Part shown: piece by piece, positions 1 through 10,562 of the stretch | How positions within the stretch are numbered: the stretch's first letter is position 1 | Layout of the letters: each line of letters begins with the position of its first letter | The notes under the pieces: model-generated | The model's database searches: none | Told to the model about the DNA's origin: nothing | The model's input: only the letters and a program-made list of their open reading frames with translations | NCBI GenBank assembly: GCA_964036315.1 | Contig: OZ038485.1 | Span: forward strand, 77,369,460 to 77,433,459 | From: Acanthosepion esculentum | Taxonomy: Eukaryota; Mollusca; Cephalopoda; Sepiida; Sepiidae | Direction: 5' to 3' | Length of the DNA stretch: 64,000 nt | Translations under genes and position numbers: made by a program

Positions 1-11
1 GATCAACAAAT

Positions 12-80
12 AGCTGAAAGGCCGGGTTAGCAACAACAAAGATGAGGACAATGGTCTGTATGTAAATAATTTCCTTCTTC
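12..80 (+). repeat. dispersed repeat, copy 1 (aacaacaaagatga... type)
   Basis: This stretch shares an interrupted match with positions 1962-2025: both read agctgaaa, then aacaacaaagatga, then caat.gtct, then atgtaaataat. The second copy sits next to a CTGA...GCTGAAAC block that resembles Penelope-like element termini. The element type is an inference; the shared sequence is seen directly. Confidence 0.4.
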
Positions 81-215
81 GACAATGCACTTAACATAAT
101 ACTTCTTCATAAATTGTACAAGTCAAACATTATACAGTAGAAATTTTAGATCAAAATTCAGCTGTATCAGGTTGCGAACTCTTCTTGATCCACTTTTCTA
201 TGTATGCATATATTT

Positions 216-216
<1 letters not shown>

Positions 217-275
<59 letters not shown>
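217..275. repeat. (CA)n microsatellite
   Basis: About 29 uninterrupted CA units. It produces a meaningless Thr-His repeat open frame, which I do not treat as a gene. Confidence 0.97.
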
Positions 276-278
<3 letters not shown>

Positions 279-825
279 CTGTTTGCCTATTACCCAATAT
301 ACACTCCTTTCTCATCTTTTGAACAGGAGTAGAGGTTTATCCTTTGTTTTCTGTTTCAGATTGGGTTCTGTCTCCTTCTCCTAAATTCTTCTTATCCTCT
401 TTCACTCCCAGTAGCCTTTTGTGTCTTAGTGGCATTATCACCTTGCTTGGGGGTGAAATGATTAAAATATATATATGCATACAATTGAAAGTAGATATTT
501 TGAAATTGGTCAGAATGTACTGTTTTAAAATAGGACAGCAGTCAAATAAAGTTCTCAATGCTAAAATCAAAGCCAGAAGAATCTATAAATTTACTCCAAA
601 ATACATAAATTCAATTGAAACAGGATGTAGTTGATTTGGTTTGTCTTTTGTTCTTCACCTGAAGATCACAATAGAGAAAAACTTCAATAGTAAGTGAACA
701 AAATACTAATATATATAGTGTAAAAAAAGTGACAGAAAGGACAAATAATCATGACATTTTACACACATCCATGCATGGCCACAAATTTACACATGCACAT
801 GCACTATGAAATAAAAACTTGTACC
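276..825. other. no recognisable feature
   Basis: AT-rich DNA with short random open frames on both strands. I see no motif, repeat boundary or codon pattern that supports a gene. Confidence 0.5.
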
Positions 826-1165
826 AATGATCATCATCACCATCATCATCATCCCCTTAACTTTTGTAATCGCAGAGGGGGGGTCTGAATGCAAAATCCA
901 TGCTAAATCTCCTCCACAATGGTCTATCAGCAGCAGCCATCAGCAATTCTGGTATAGTCATGCCTGTCCATTGTTTAACATTGTCCAGCCAGTTTTTATG
1001 TTGGTGTCCTCTCCTACATCCACCTTCAACAGTGCCTTGCATGATGGTCTTGCACAGGCTGTCATGCCTTGTAATGTGTCCATTCCACGTCATTTTTTTT
1101 CCATTTGACAGTGGCGAGAAAAGGTTCCTGGTGGCCCCAAATCTTTCAACCCTTTTTTGCACAAA
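826..1165 (-). pseudogene. RTE (CFDP2/BovB-type) LINE 3' end, reverse transcriptase C-terminus
   Basis: Read on the minus strand, about 100 codons match the C-terminal tail typical of CFDP2/BovB-type RTE reverse transcriptases. Key blocks are GHITRHDSLCKTIMQGT, a basic GGCRRGHQHKNWLDN stretch, and KQWTGMTIPELL followed by WRR. The open frame ends at 857. It is followed at once, on the minus strand, by a (GAT)n-rich tail at 826-853, the usual 3' signature of such elements. The copy is 5' truncated near 1165, so the catalytic RT motifs and the endonuclease are absent. It is a dead-on-arrival insertion. Family placement rests on remembered motifs and was not searched. Confidence 0.82.
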
Positions 1166-1341
1166 CTCATTGTTTCAATGATAAGTGTATATAAAAAAGA
1201 AAAATTGAGAAGTATAAGCAGTCAATTGCTGATACCCCCTGATGAGTGGACGGACAGATCTGTGTACAAAACTCTGGAGTAGGGGTGCTGAAGGTAACCT
1301 CAATCAGCTTAGTGTCAAAGCATTTACTTGTATTAATTATG

Positions 1342-1367
1342 TATATATATATATATATATATATATA
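1342..1367. repeat. (TA)n microsatellite
   Basis: About 13 TA units, uninterrupted. Confidence 0.95.
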
Positions 1368-1549
1368 GGGTTGGTAGGAAAGGTCTTGAACATTAAAGAA
1401 AGCATTAGATATTCCAGGTGTTTGCAAAGCTTTTCAGTTCACCATATTAAGTAGCTCTCTGGCTGATTTCAATACCATGAGTCTTGCTCACTGTATTACA
1501 ATTGATTTTTCACACACAGCTAAATATTTATCTTCTTTTTTATTTGAAA

Positions 1550-2440
1550 GTAGGTTCAGTTCAGCCAAATCAATGTGCTAAGTCAACCAGGCATTGGGAG
1601 AAAGAATTATTCACTGTAGGACAGCTTATGAGTGGTTTACCAAGTTCTGATATAATGAATTTTGAGGTATTGGATAAACCTCAGAATGAATGACACTGGA
1701 AATGAATTATGAGTAAATTACGCTAGGTTGTAGAACCAGTTCAGAAATGGCATAGCAATTTAACTGCATTCACGCAACAATTATTTGATTGAAGTGGGCA
1801 TACATACATATAGTTTGAAACATATCTGTACATCAACACACAGCAACAGACAGTTTCTGTTATCATTTTGTACCTAATTTACATTCAGATTATTGTCCTT
1901 ATTTTTGTTGTTAAAAAGTTTACCTAGATTGTCAGACACCTGAGAAGGCCAAAGTATACAACAGCTGAAACATTGTGATAAAAACAACAAAGATGAGAAC
2001 AATAGTCTACATGTAAATAATGAAAATAAAGTTAACAAAGTTTTTGCTGTCATAGTCAGTTGCAAGTCATATTTGTATCAGATAAAAGATATGCATTATT
2101 GTTTGAAAGATATATGAGATATTACTATGAACTGCTTAACAAGTATACTGCTTATATGTATTGTACACTGCTGCAAAGTACGACTGATGCAGTCAGAAAA
2201 CAATGCTTTCAATTGCAAGAAATCATCCCATTGCACAACTGTATAAAATTATATATCAATTTGGTTGGTAATTTCTAACATAGCCAACCTCCTCACCTGA
2301 TTTAGCAGCCTCTAACTACCATCATTTTTGTTCTCTGCTGAACCTCTTCAATGATCAGCATTTACAAAATGACAATGATGTCAAAACATTGCTACATTTT
2401 CATTTCAAACCAAAATCTTTCCACCAGAATTGAATCTATT
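1550..2440 (+). pseudogene. mariner-family transposase relic
   Basis: Two separated blocks match the two ends of a SETMAR-type mariner transposase. At 1585-1647 the plus strand encodes NQALGERIIHCRTAYEWFTKF, the N-terminal helix-turn-helix region, then shifts frame into FEVLDKP, the linker that normally precedes RSGRP. At 2190-2435 it encodes a C-terminal block with LYKIIYQFGW, the SSPDLAASNYHH motif around the last catalytic region (2284-2322), and DVKTLLHFHFKPKSF. Stops and frameshifts break both blocks. The whole is about 900 bp, against about 1.3 kb for a full element, and 1860-2060 carries a different dispersed repeat. It cannot encode transposase. Confidence 0.72.
1920..2030 (+). repeat. 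dispersed repeat, copy 2, with CTGA...GAAAC block
   Basis: This is the second copy of the repeat at 12-80. It holds CACCTGAGAAGGCC (from about 1937) and GCTGAAACATTGTGAT (from about 1963), an arrangement reminiscent of the hammerhead-like ends of Penelope-like elements, though core position 8 differs. It lies inside the mariner relic. Confidence 0.35.
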
Positions 2441-2802
2441 ATTAGTCTGTAGACAAAAAATATGTGTACTTTCAATACATTTTCATCTTAATAAATTACT
2501 TTCTTTTTTAATAACAGCATTCTTTAAGTCAAAATTATGGTCAGACCAATTATGATGAACTAATTTACTGAGTGTATTGTTTTGTAAAAGATCCCTCTTC
2601 TATTCATATAATATTTTATCTAAATTTCAAGATGTCTCACTAATGTATTTCATGTGACATTTTTGCAATCTATTTTGTAAATTATTACTTCACTTTTAAT
2701 TTTATTATTTTACTTTGTGTTGAGCAAATCTCTTGTTGTTTTTGAAGTAGTTATGACAAATTTCTTATTAAGAATGGATAAATTCTTCTCAATTATATCA
2801 TT

Positions 2803-3321
2803 ATGGAGATGGTAGGTAGTGAAATATTGAAAGTGAAATATCATTGGTTTGTAAGGAGTCTGGCTGATACAAGTGAACACAAGTTATTTCTCTTCTGGCT
2901 ATTCAGCTTCAGAGTTTGCTATTCATATTGTAATGTTCCAGAAGCTCTTAGGCAGCAACAACTCTCTGCTTCTTCATGGTGTCTGTCAGCATTCTGGGAA
3001 TCTATTTTGTTCAAACCTTTAAGTGACCAGGAGATTTGCCATGGCTCACCTGAAAACTTTCACAGTTTTGCAAGTGAGTCTTCTGTCAGCTGTAATAAGA
3101 GCATTCACTTGTTTGACCTTATCCTATACACAGCTAATCTGCCACTGTTGGACCTGTTACTAAAGTCAGTTTCTCCTTTCTTTTTTGAATTGATATTAAC
3201 TCTCTTGATCCATCTTACTCTGCTTACATCCATATTCAGTCATCTCCTATCGATGTTTGCAGCACTTTTTCATTCCAGAAACACAAATTCTATACTAGCT
3301 CTTTGCTTTTTACAAGGCTAA
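2803..3321 (+). other. uncharacterised 172-codon open frame
   Basis: This is the longest plus-strand open frame outside recognised elements. The translation is rich in Leu, Phe and Ser, with a hydrophobic second half (FFFELILTLLIHLTLLTSIF). I recognise no family, and it has no visible promoter, splice signal or codon pattern. In AT-rich, pyrimidine-rich DNA such a frame can arise by chance. It could be a remnant of an unidentified repeat. I do not call it a gene. Confidence 0.12.
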
Positions 3322-4315
3322 AGGTGCAGCCATGTTCAAAGAGGATTTTGCATAAGAAAAGTTAAGTTCACAAATTCTCCTCTTGGGCTTCTAGATATTT
3401 TGTATTTGTTACACACTCTCTACCTAAGAATTCTTACTAATTTAAAATTAAATTAGGACAGGAATTCCTTTTTGACTGTCCCTTGCATATGTGTGTACAA
3501 AAGAGAGAGTGAGTCTGAGCATGCTTGTATATGTGATTACATATTTTATAGAGATAGAAATTAATAGATATCAGAAAAAGGTCTTCTGTGTAAAATGGTT
3601 TGCAGATGTGTTGACATTCGAAGGTGTAAAAGCAAGCAGCAAAAACCATGGAGCCATCATTAAAAGAAATTAGAATAAACAGGAAGAAGGAGAAGAAAAA
3701 GGAAGAGGAGAAAGACAGAGTTTTATGTGAAAAGCAGAAACAGGAAATGGATTCCACCATTCAACTCAAAATTGGCTGAGAGGAATTGGGAGAATCAGTC
3801 AAAAATTCTTCAAACTTACAATATATATAAATGGATTCTTGTCTTTTTATTTTATTTTCATGAGAATTTTAAAATATTTTCAATGCTTTTTTAATTTCTT
3901 AAATTTCTTTTCACTATATTTCCTTTGTTTCATTTGATTCTATTTTTATTTATCTTAACTTTACAGTTTTGAAATAATTAATAATTAAGACTGTGTAATA
4001 TTTTAATTGAATAATAAAAATATCTGTAGGATTAGTAACATTCTCCTAAATACAGCTAGTACAATGTTGCTAAAACTGTGTAAATCAATGTTTTAAAAAA
4101 GATGAAATTCTCTAAAAATACAACAAAACAAAAAACACAGCAGATGATATTTAAAGTGATTTCTTTTGAGAAATGCTCAACTTTTGGTTATGAAATACCA
4201 GTCAAAAATTTTGCTATTTGTATTTGAATAAGAACATTTTAACAATGTTTAACACAACAGAAAACCAATATTAAAACAAAATGAATGAATGAAAGTTAAG
4301 GTCAATAAATAGCTT
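3322..4315. other. no recognisable feature
   Basis: AT-rich sequence with a purine-rich patch near 3660-3750. I see no coding or repeat signature. Confidence 0.5.
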
Positions 4316-4567
4316 AAAATACTTCAAAATTTATTATTAATTGTTACTAAATTAACTTTAACTAAAATAATAACCTAATTCCCTCCAATTTTATCTTTAT
4401 TTTCTTTGCTGATTTAATTTTCTCATATTCTGTAAGTAAATTATGATAATAACAGAATATGAGAAAATGAAGACAGTAAAGGAAATAAAGATAAAATTGG
4501 GGAGATAGGTTGTTATTTCAGTTAAAATTAATTTAATAATGATTAATAATAAATTGCAAAGTATTTT
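4316..4567. repeat. ~250-bp inverted repeat (MITE-like hairpin)
   Basis: The left arm, 4316-4433, runs from aaaatactt to ctcatattctgt. It pairs with the right arm, 4452-4567, which runs from acagaatatgag to caaagtatttt. The loop is about 18 bases. The arms are largely complementary, with scattered mismatches and small gaps. There is no coding capacity. It resembles a miniature inverted-repeat (foldback) element, and transcription would give a long imperfect dsRNA. Confidence 0.82.
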
Positions 4568-4934
4568 ATTATTGAATGTTATTGGGCAGATCAAAAGCTG
4601 CCAATTTTACTAGCAATAAACTATTGAACTTTCAAAAACCCTGTCATAAAGATTACAGTTTTAATATTTTGTTTCATTTTTGCTGTGTTAATTTATTAAT
4701 GTTTTAAAATCTAATTTTTATAATCTGTAAGTTGGTTGTTTACTCTTATACCCACTGAGAAATTTTCTGAAATGAATATAGCATATACAAAATTATTTTC
4801 TACACTAAATTAAAGGTGATGTATATATTTACACTTGATACAACATTTTAAATATTTAGAAAAGTTATAAACTAATGGGAAAAATGCATTCTAGGTAAAA
4901 AAAAGTATTTTGTTAATGTTGTGACAAAAAGCCT

Positions 4935-5275
4935 TATAATGCTGAGAATACCATAGACTGAAGATGTGAGTAACAACAAAGTTTTAGAGAAAATGGATAC
5001 AAAATGATACTTATAATTAACATCAGAAAGAGACTACTGAAATTTCTAGGGCGCATAATGAAGAAAGAAGCCTTGGAAAATTTGATACTTACAGGACAGA
5101 TTGAAGTAAAACAACGCATAACCTACCTAGTGAGCTTATGTAAATGATTGGCAGAGCAATGTTTAGGAGAGGTAACAAAAAGACAAAATTTATTAAGCAC
5201 TACAAAGGACAGGTAATGGTGGAGAGCCATGATCACCTATGTCCTGAAAGGACACAACATATAGAAAAAGAATAA
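4935..5275 (+). pseudogene. LINE family A, 3' fragment
   Basis: This is a 5'-truncated tail of the LINE family also present at 22.5-29 kb, 35.2 kb and 51.3 kb. It retains the MLRI-P-TEDVSN region, the KRQLKFLGHIM-like segment in broken form, and the family 3' end (gagagccatgatcacctatg, then cctgaaaggaca, then an A-rich tail). No catalytic motif is included. It is non-functional. Confidence 0.75.
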
Positions 5276-5279
5276 GTTT

Positions 5280-8200
5280 CTTCTGTGTTGTTCATATGTT
5301 TTCCATTGTTAATAAATAAAGGAACTTAGATCTAAATGCTAATCTTGAAACATATCATGCCACATATGGATATAGTGTAGCACCTATAAGTATCAGAAGG
5401 ATTGTTACTCTAAACTTTTAAAAGGTTAAAAGACGAAAGGCTATAAGTATGCAAGCATACACACACACACACATGCATGTACGCACATTCTTCAGTCAAA
5501 TATGTTCCTTTTCTCTTATCAGCATAACAGTATGTTAAAAATCAGGGTTGCAGCAATTGTAAGCCCAAGGTTAAACACGTGTTTATATTTTATCTCAAAA
5601 CTGCCTTCCCCATTTCTTGGCTGTAAATGTGAAGATAAGCTTTCCATTTACTCCATCAATTCAACTCCATTTTCATTTTGTTAGACATTCTGTCCATTCA
5701 TGAAATTTGTTACAATATTAAAAATTAGAAACTTTATTAATGTATACATTCATTAGAGAAATATTAAGTTGTACATATAAATCTTTGTGTGGCATCTTGA
5801 TATGGGGTAACGGTTAGCAAGGCTAATCTGGTTGACTTACTTATACATTTTTCATTGGTTATCTTCAATCAAATATAATATTCAACAACAGTTTTTTTAC
5901 ATTACTTTCTTCAGTCTTTTTGCTTTTACTTTTACAATATTATAATGTGTGGATTTTTCTCAATATTTATCATGTAATTATTATATAAATAACATAAAAT
6001 TGTGCATGTAACCACTATAATTACAGATAAATTTTTGCCTTCTTAACTATTTAAAAACTGTTAAATGAAATGCACTTAAATCATAGCTAAGTTAAAATTG
6101 TATAGTAGTAATGTAATTGAGAAAAACTTTAAAAAGATGGAAATAGTTTCTCAAACTGAGGTATTTCATATAAATATTAATTTCTGTCTCTATACATATT
6201 TGTTAAAAATTTAGATACTGCCATTTTTCCTATATTGGTTTCTTAAATAGTATTATTTTAAAATCATTCAACTTCTCATGCATTTTAGATATCTCAAAAT
6301 AGTTTCAGTACATATACATTATTGAAATAAATAGAAAAATGATAACAAAAACAAGCTTTTTTCTGTAGTGTCAAGACTGCAGATACAAATAAAATGAAAG
6401 GACTTTTCCCTGCCTTTGGTAATTCATATTTATGACTTTTTCTCTATTTACTATGACTAAAGAGGTTCAAGACACCAAACTAATGATAATCCTCCTTATA
6501 AAGAAAATAAAACAAAATTATAAAAACATAACAAAGGCTATCCAAAGATATTACTATGTAAGATTTTTAGTCAGAACAAATAACAACTCAATCATTTAAT
6601 GAGTAAGAATATTTACTTCTTTTCATGGAATGTTAGGAATACTGAGTTCACATTTCAATACTGGAGTTGCATATACACAGGTATCATTGAATATATATTT
6701 AATGTTTAAAATGTGCATGATAGTGTAACTTTACTCCTAATTTACAAAATAACATATTTATTTATATAAAGAATTGTTATAACCTGAGAAAAGCTTAATG
6801 AATAAGAATAACCAAAACAAAGGTTGGAAATGGAACGATAATATTTATAACATTAACAACATACAAGATTCGCCTGCTAGTGGTGAGCTAGAAGTGAATC
6901 AAGGTGAATCACAAGTGAATTCCCCAGTGAATCCCATTGAATTCAACATACTGTATATTCCACTGTATTTATAAGGATTGGGATATACCCATTATCATCC
7001 ATAGATATGGTATAACAAGAATAACAAAAAGTTTTTAAAAATCACTTAATTCAATTACTAAAATAATGTATAACATTTTCTATAAGTTATAAAAATTTTG
7101 ACTACTATATTACTGTCGGCTCACATTTTATACAAATTTTGAGGTAATTGCTTTCATTAAATGAACTTTAAAATACTTGTTGAATAGATTAAATAAAGAT
7201 TTTTTAAAATTATTTATTTTTAATCTGAGGTAACTTTTAAAGCTCATGAGCCTAAATGAAAGCATTACTTAATTTGATTTTTATTGGCTATATATGTTGC
7301 AAAAACATGAAACCATAACCCTAAAGCTAAACCTCTAATCTTGCTGCTGAAACATATATGAGAATTCATTTTATGAAAAAAATAATTCAAAAATTATATA
7401 AAATAAGATTTAACCAGCAATATGTCACTCAGCACTTCATTAGGTAAAAATCATTTATCTCCTGAAACTTTTAATGAATGTAAAAATGCAAAATTTCTAC
7501 TATAGCTGATATTTTAGATACAAGTTAGACATAGTCAAATAAAATTAAAAATGAACAAATGATTTACAAGGTAAATAATTCTTACCTGATTAAGTATGCA
7601 ACCAAATCCTTGATCTGTCTTTCAAATATATACATGTTAATTACTTATTTTTCTTTAAAAATCACTGAATTAATAAATGTTCAGCTGTCTTTAACAGATG
7701 AAAAGTAAGAATGGCTGTTTTCTTTAGTGTTAAGCTGTCATTCTAAATGCCCAATTAGGATAATATTGAATAAATATTAATTATATTTTGAAATCTTGCA
7801 ATCTGATTGGCTAAAAATCATTGCCATCAAGACTGGATTAACGCAAATGTTGATTCAATGTCCTTTGAATAAACAGATCACAACCTGGTATTTTTAGATG
7901 TCTCATGACCAGAAAAAAATAGTTTTTTGATAGCAATTGTTTTTCCCGGGATTGAAACATAGATTATATAAATGCAAATTCGTTCAAATGTTTCCACTTA
8001 AAGTTCATATTAAATATGAACATTTTTTGTTTATTATTAGATGAAGCAGATATTCATTTGTCATAGGATTTACAGAAATGTTTATTTTTTTGAGAGAATG
8101 ATTTGGCTGTTGAGAATGTTTTTGTTTGAATTTAAACTTTTCTTTCACAATGCACAACTTCATAATGCAAATTCTTCTGCATATTACTATAAAGGATCAC

Positions 8201-8560
8201 AGGAAGAGGTTTATAATAGATATTTAAGGATCTAGATTAATAGTAAAAGATTGGAAGGGAGATTATCCTGTTTTAATTTTGTATAAAAATCTGTTGGCAT
8301 TTCTAACAGAAACATAATTGTACATTACTGTCATTTTAAAAGTCATATTTAGAAATTCTTTATGATAGGATTAAGGGACAAGGGACACACAATTAATCCA
8401 CCTGATCTTTAATTGAGTATTAAAAGACATTCTTTTGTTATATCGAATTATCTACAGGGCTGATTAACAATAGATATCAGGAAGCTGCTTTAATCCTGTC
8501 AACAAAAAGTGTCACACAATAGAAAGGACAAAGCCATTTTATAGCCATTATCATCTTTTA
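5280..8560. other. AT-rich spacer without genes
   Basis: I see no coding signal. Small items are a (CA)-rich patch at 5459-5475, a degenerate run of gtgaatc-like units at 6893-6945, and a short palindrome, agttcatattaaatatgaac, near 8001. Open frames here are short and unlike any family I know. Confidence 0.5.
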
Positions 8561-8623
8561 TATATGTGTGTGTGTGTATATATATCATCAATCAGCTAAG
8601 TGACAAACTTTATATTTGTATTA

Positions 8624-8626
<3 letters not shown>

Positions 8627-8694
<68 letters not shown>
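8627..8694. repeat. (TA)n microsatellite
   Basis: About 34 uninterrupted TA units, one of the longest in the window. A short tg/ta mixed tract precedes it at 8562-8585. Confidence 0.97.
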
Positions 8695-8698
<4 letters not shown>

Positions 8699-8699
8699 A

Positions 8700-9378
8700 C
8701 ATGAACGCTCATAAAAGCATATTCTAGAAATTATTAAAGTATATTAACTAGTGGGCCTATTTTTAGTGGATGAAATCAGTTTTGTTGTACCTAGTGAAAG
8801 TATTTTTTTTATAAATGATAGTCTAAACTCTATAATCAAGATGTTAATTCAAAGTTTTTAAACATTGATTTTAATAAAAGTTCCTGCTGTAGAGTTATGA
8901 TTAGTAGACTAGTCTTTCAAACCACTTGTGAGTTAAGTGAGTTTACTCCAAAAAAGAAATGCATAAAAATGGCCCCTCTATCAGATGGTACAATGTTTAT
9001 TAAATCCTTATTGCCTAAATCATTTGTCATTGTTATTATTATTTGTTTGCTTATATTTGTAATACTCAAGTATCATGGATTTTCAGACTAATTTCTTGAG
9101 ACATGGGTTATTTTTAGTTTAAAATGAAACATTTTCTTCTTGCTAAGTTTGAATTTATAACATTTCCTCTTTGTAATCAAAAAGAATCTTCAGTCCTCTC
9201 TGATATAAAACCATAAGTAGAAAATTGGATCAATAAATTCATAGCCTGATATAATTTTTGTCTGAAATGTTCATTGTATAAAGTATGATTTATGAAGAAG
9301 TATAGGATTAAGTGCATTGTCAAGAAAGGAGACTATATTAAAAAATCAATTTTTGTGATCTAAAAATAAATGGGCTAC

Positions 9379-9380
<2 letters not shown>
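8700..9380. other. no recognisable feature
   Basis: AT-rich sequence with short open frames only. Nothing supports a gene. Confidence 0.5.

Positions 9381-9431
<51 letters not shown>
9381..9431. repeat. (TA)n microsatellite
   Basis: About 25 TA units. It directly abuts the hammerhead-like element, as do the TA tracts at 10.5, 43.9 and 45.2 kb. Confidence 0.97.
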
Positions 9432-9435
<4 letters not shown>

Positions 9436-9460
9436 TAAAAGTGAACATAGAAGTCAACAC

Positions 9461-9506
9461 TTAGAGGCAACAGTCTGTTTCATGCTTGATGCAATCATCA
9501 GGCCTG
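9461..9506 (-). ncRNA. hammerhead-ribozyme-like motif H1
   Basis: On the minus strand the order is AGGC, then CTGATGA (9501-9495), then a TGC/GCA mini-stem, then GAAAC (9481-9477), then AGACT, then GTT, then GCCT. This equals the conserved type I hammerhead layout. Stem I is AGGC/GCCT (4 bp), stem II is TGC/GCA, stem III is the 2-bp AC/GT with a 5-base loop, and cleavage would follow GUU. All core bases C3-U4-G5-A6-N7-G8-A9 and G12-A13-A14 are present. Activity is untested, and the short stems make it a minimal form like those of Penelope-like elements. Confidence 0.45.
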
Positions 9507-9528
9507 ATGATTGCATCAAGCATGAAAC
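9477..9528. repeat. perfect 52-bp palindrome
   Basis: The 26 bases at 9477-9502, gtttcatgcttgatgcaatc followed by atcagg, are the exact reverse complement of 9503-9528, with no spacer. The palindrome duplicates the hammerhead-like core in inverted orientation. The plus-strand half (CTGATGA 9504-9510, GAAAC 9524-9528) lacks the following GUH cleavage triplet. Confidence 0.93.
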
Positions 9529-9544
9529 TTTTCTTGTTTTTACT

Positions 9545-9900
9545 TACCTGTTATGTCAGACTGTTATTTGAAGATGAAGGACGATCCGCGTGATCAAACT
9601 AAGACGAAGGAAAAGACGAGCTGGCCGTCGAGTCTTTTTTTGTATCGTCTTAGCTGAGGAGGAAGTGACGTAAGTCGGCGCTGATTGGACAGCAGTGGCT
9701 TTTATTGGCGGAGTCCATTTGTTGCGTGCTTCGCGTTTTTTGTTTTTTTTGTTTCAGGATCGCCTGCCGGAATAGTACTGTTTTGGTAGGGTCTCTTGGG
9801 CGAGCAAGTATGATGTTGGAAGACCTGAAACTTGCCATGACTCCAAGTCATAACATCACTGACGAGGCGATCCTGAGCACTCATGGGAGTGTTTTCATAA
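9545..9900 (+). promoter_or_regulatory. GC-rich promoter-like patch with possible mini-intron
   Basis: This patch is clearly richer in G, C and CpG than its surroundings. It has a TGACGTAA CRE-like site at 9666-9673 and two ATTGG (inverted CCAAT) boxes at 9683-9687 and 9713-9717. It also has a consensus donor GTAAGT at 9670 and a polypyrimidine run with CAG at 9755-9757, which would bound an 88-base intron. At 9597-9652 ctaagacga and tcgtcttag flank nested complementary segments, so a stem could form. I infer an element-internal promoter or 5' leader. It could equally be the edge of an unannotated gene, but no open frame of a known family follows. Confidence 0.35.
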
Positions 9901-9904
9901 CAAA

Positions 9905-10225
9905 TATATATATAATAATGAATACAGAATCCTTAAAAATCCACTTGGTTATAATTTATTTCATGGACTTTTATATCCATCTCTACAGATCAATGTTTTG
10001 TTAATAAATGGAGTCAATTTATCCAGATGCAAGGAAAAGGAAAAAAGAGAAAAAAGGAAAAATTTTAATATTAAAAAAAGGAAGAAAAAGAAAAAATTCA
10101 ATTAAGGTTTTAAAAAATAAATTCGGCCAGAAAAGAGAAAAAGAGAGAGAGAGATGGGGAGGAGAGAGGGAAGGAGAGAGTGAGAGTGGAAGGGAAAGAA
10201 AGGAAAGAAGGAAGAATTAAGCATG
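9905..10225 (-). repeat. dispersed repeat family M with polypurine tract, copy 1
   Basis: Reverse-complemented, this matches 48890-49115: a polypyrimidine run, then a block ending in taaattga.ct, cttatttattaa-like sequence, gtccatgaaataaat, and the end ggattctgtattcatt running into (TA)n. On the plus strand 10020-10218 is almost all purine, with GA-rich runs. A Lys/Glu/Arg-rich open frame across it is a composition artefact. The family looks like a short non-autonomous element ending in TA repeats. Confidence 0.6.
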
Positions 10226-10379
10226 GGCTGATAGGGTGACTAAGAAATGATTTTTTCCTTTCAGTACTGGACAAGTTAAAATAACATTAATTTTGGAGAA
10301 TTTATACTTGAAATTTTGGTCATGATGGACCAATTGCACATACATCATACCAGTTGACCACTGCCATAGTGTATAGTGT

Positions 10380-10504
10380 CTATAGCCAGCTTAGTCGAAC
10401 CATGTAAAAGTCCATGAAATAAATTATAACCAAATGGATTTTTAAGGATTTTTTAGGATTCTGTATCTTATTATTTTTTCAGAATTTTTAAAGATTCTGT
10501 ATTC

Positions 10505-10506
<2 letters not shown>
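10380..10506 (+). repeat. dispersed repeat family M, partial inverted copy
   Basis: 10404-10506 repeats, in opposite orientation to 9920-9985, the segment with gtccatgaaataaattataa and ggattctgtatc. Together they form an imperfect inverted repeat flanking the polypurine tract. Confidence 0.65.

Positions 10507-10559
<53 letters not shown>
10507..10559. repeat. (TA)n microsatellite
   Basis: About 26 TA units between the family M repeat and the gaagaaatatagtcttaaa repeat. Confidence 0.97.

Positions 10560-10562
<3 letters not shown>

Noticed and set aside
172..384. 70-codon frame with a long Thr-His repeat
   Set aside because: Pure translation of the (CA)n microsatellite; the same applies to Tyr-Ile frames over (TA)n and Ser-Leu or Arg-Glu frames over (CT)n.
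2803..3321. Host gene in the 172-codon frame
   Set aside because: Low-complexity Leu/Phe/Ser composition, no motif and no flanking signals; kept only as an uncharacterised frame.
10008..10220. Lys/Arg/Glu-rich 70-codon frame
   Set aside because: Polypurine tract of repeat family M; stop codons are rare there because of composition.
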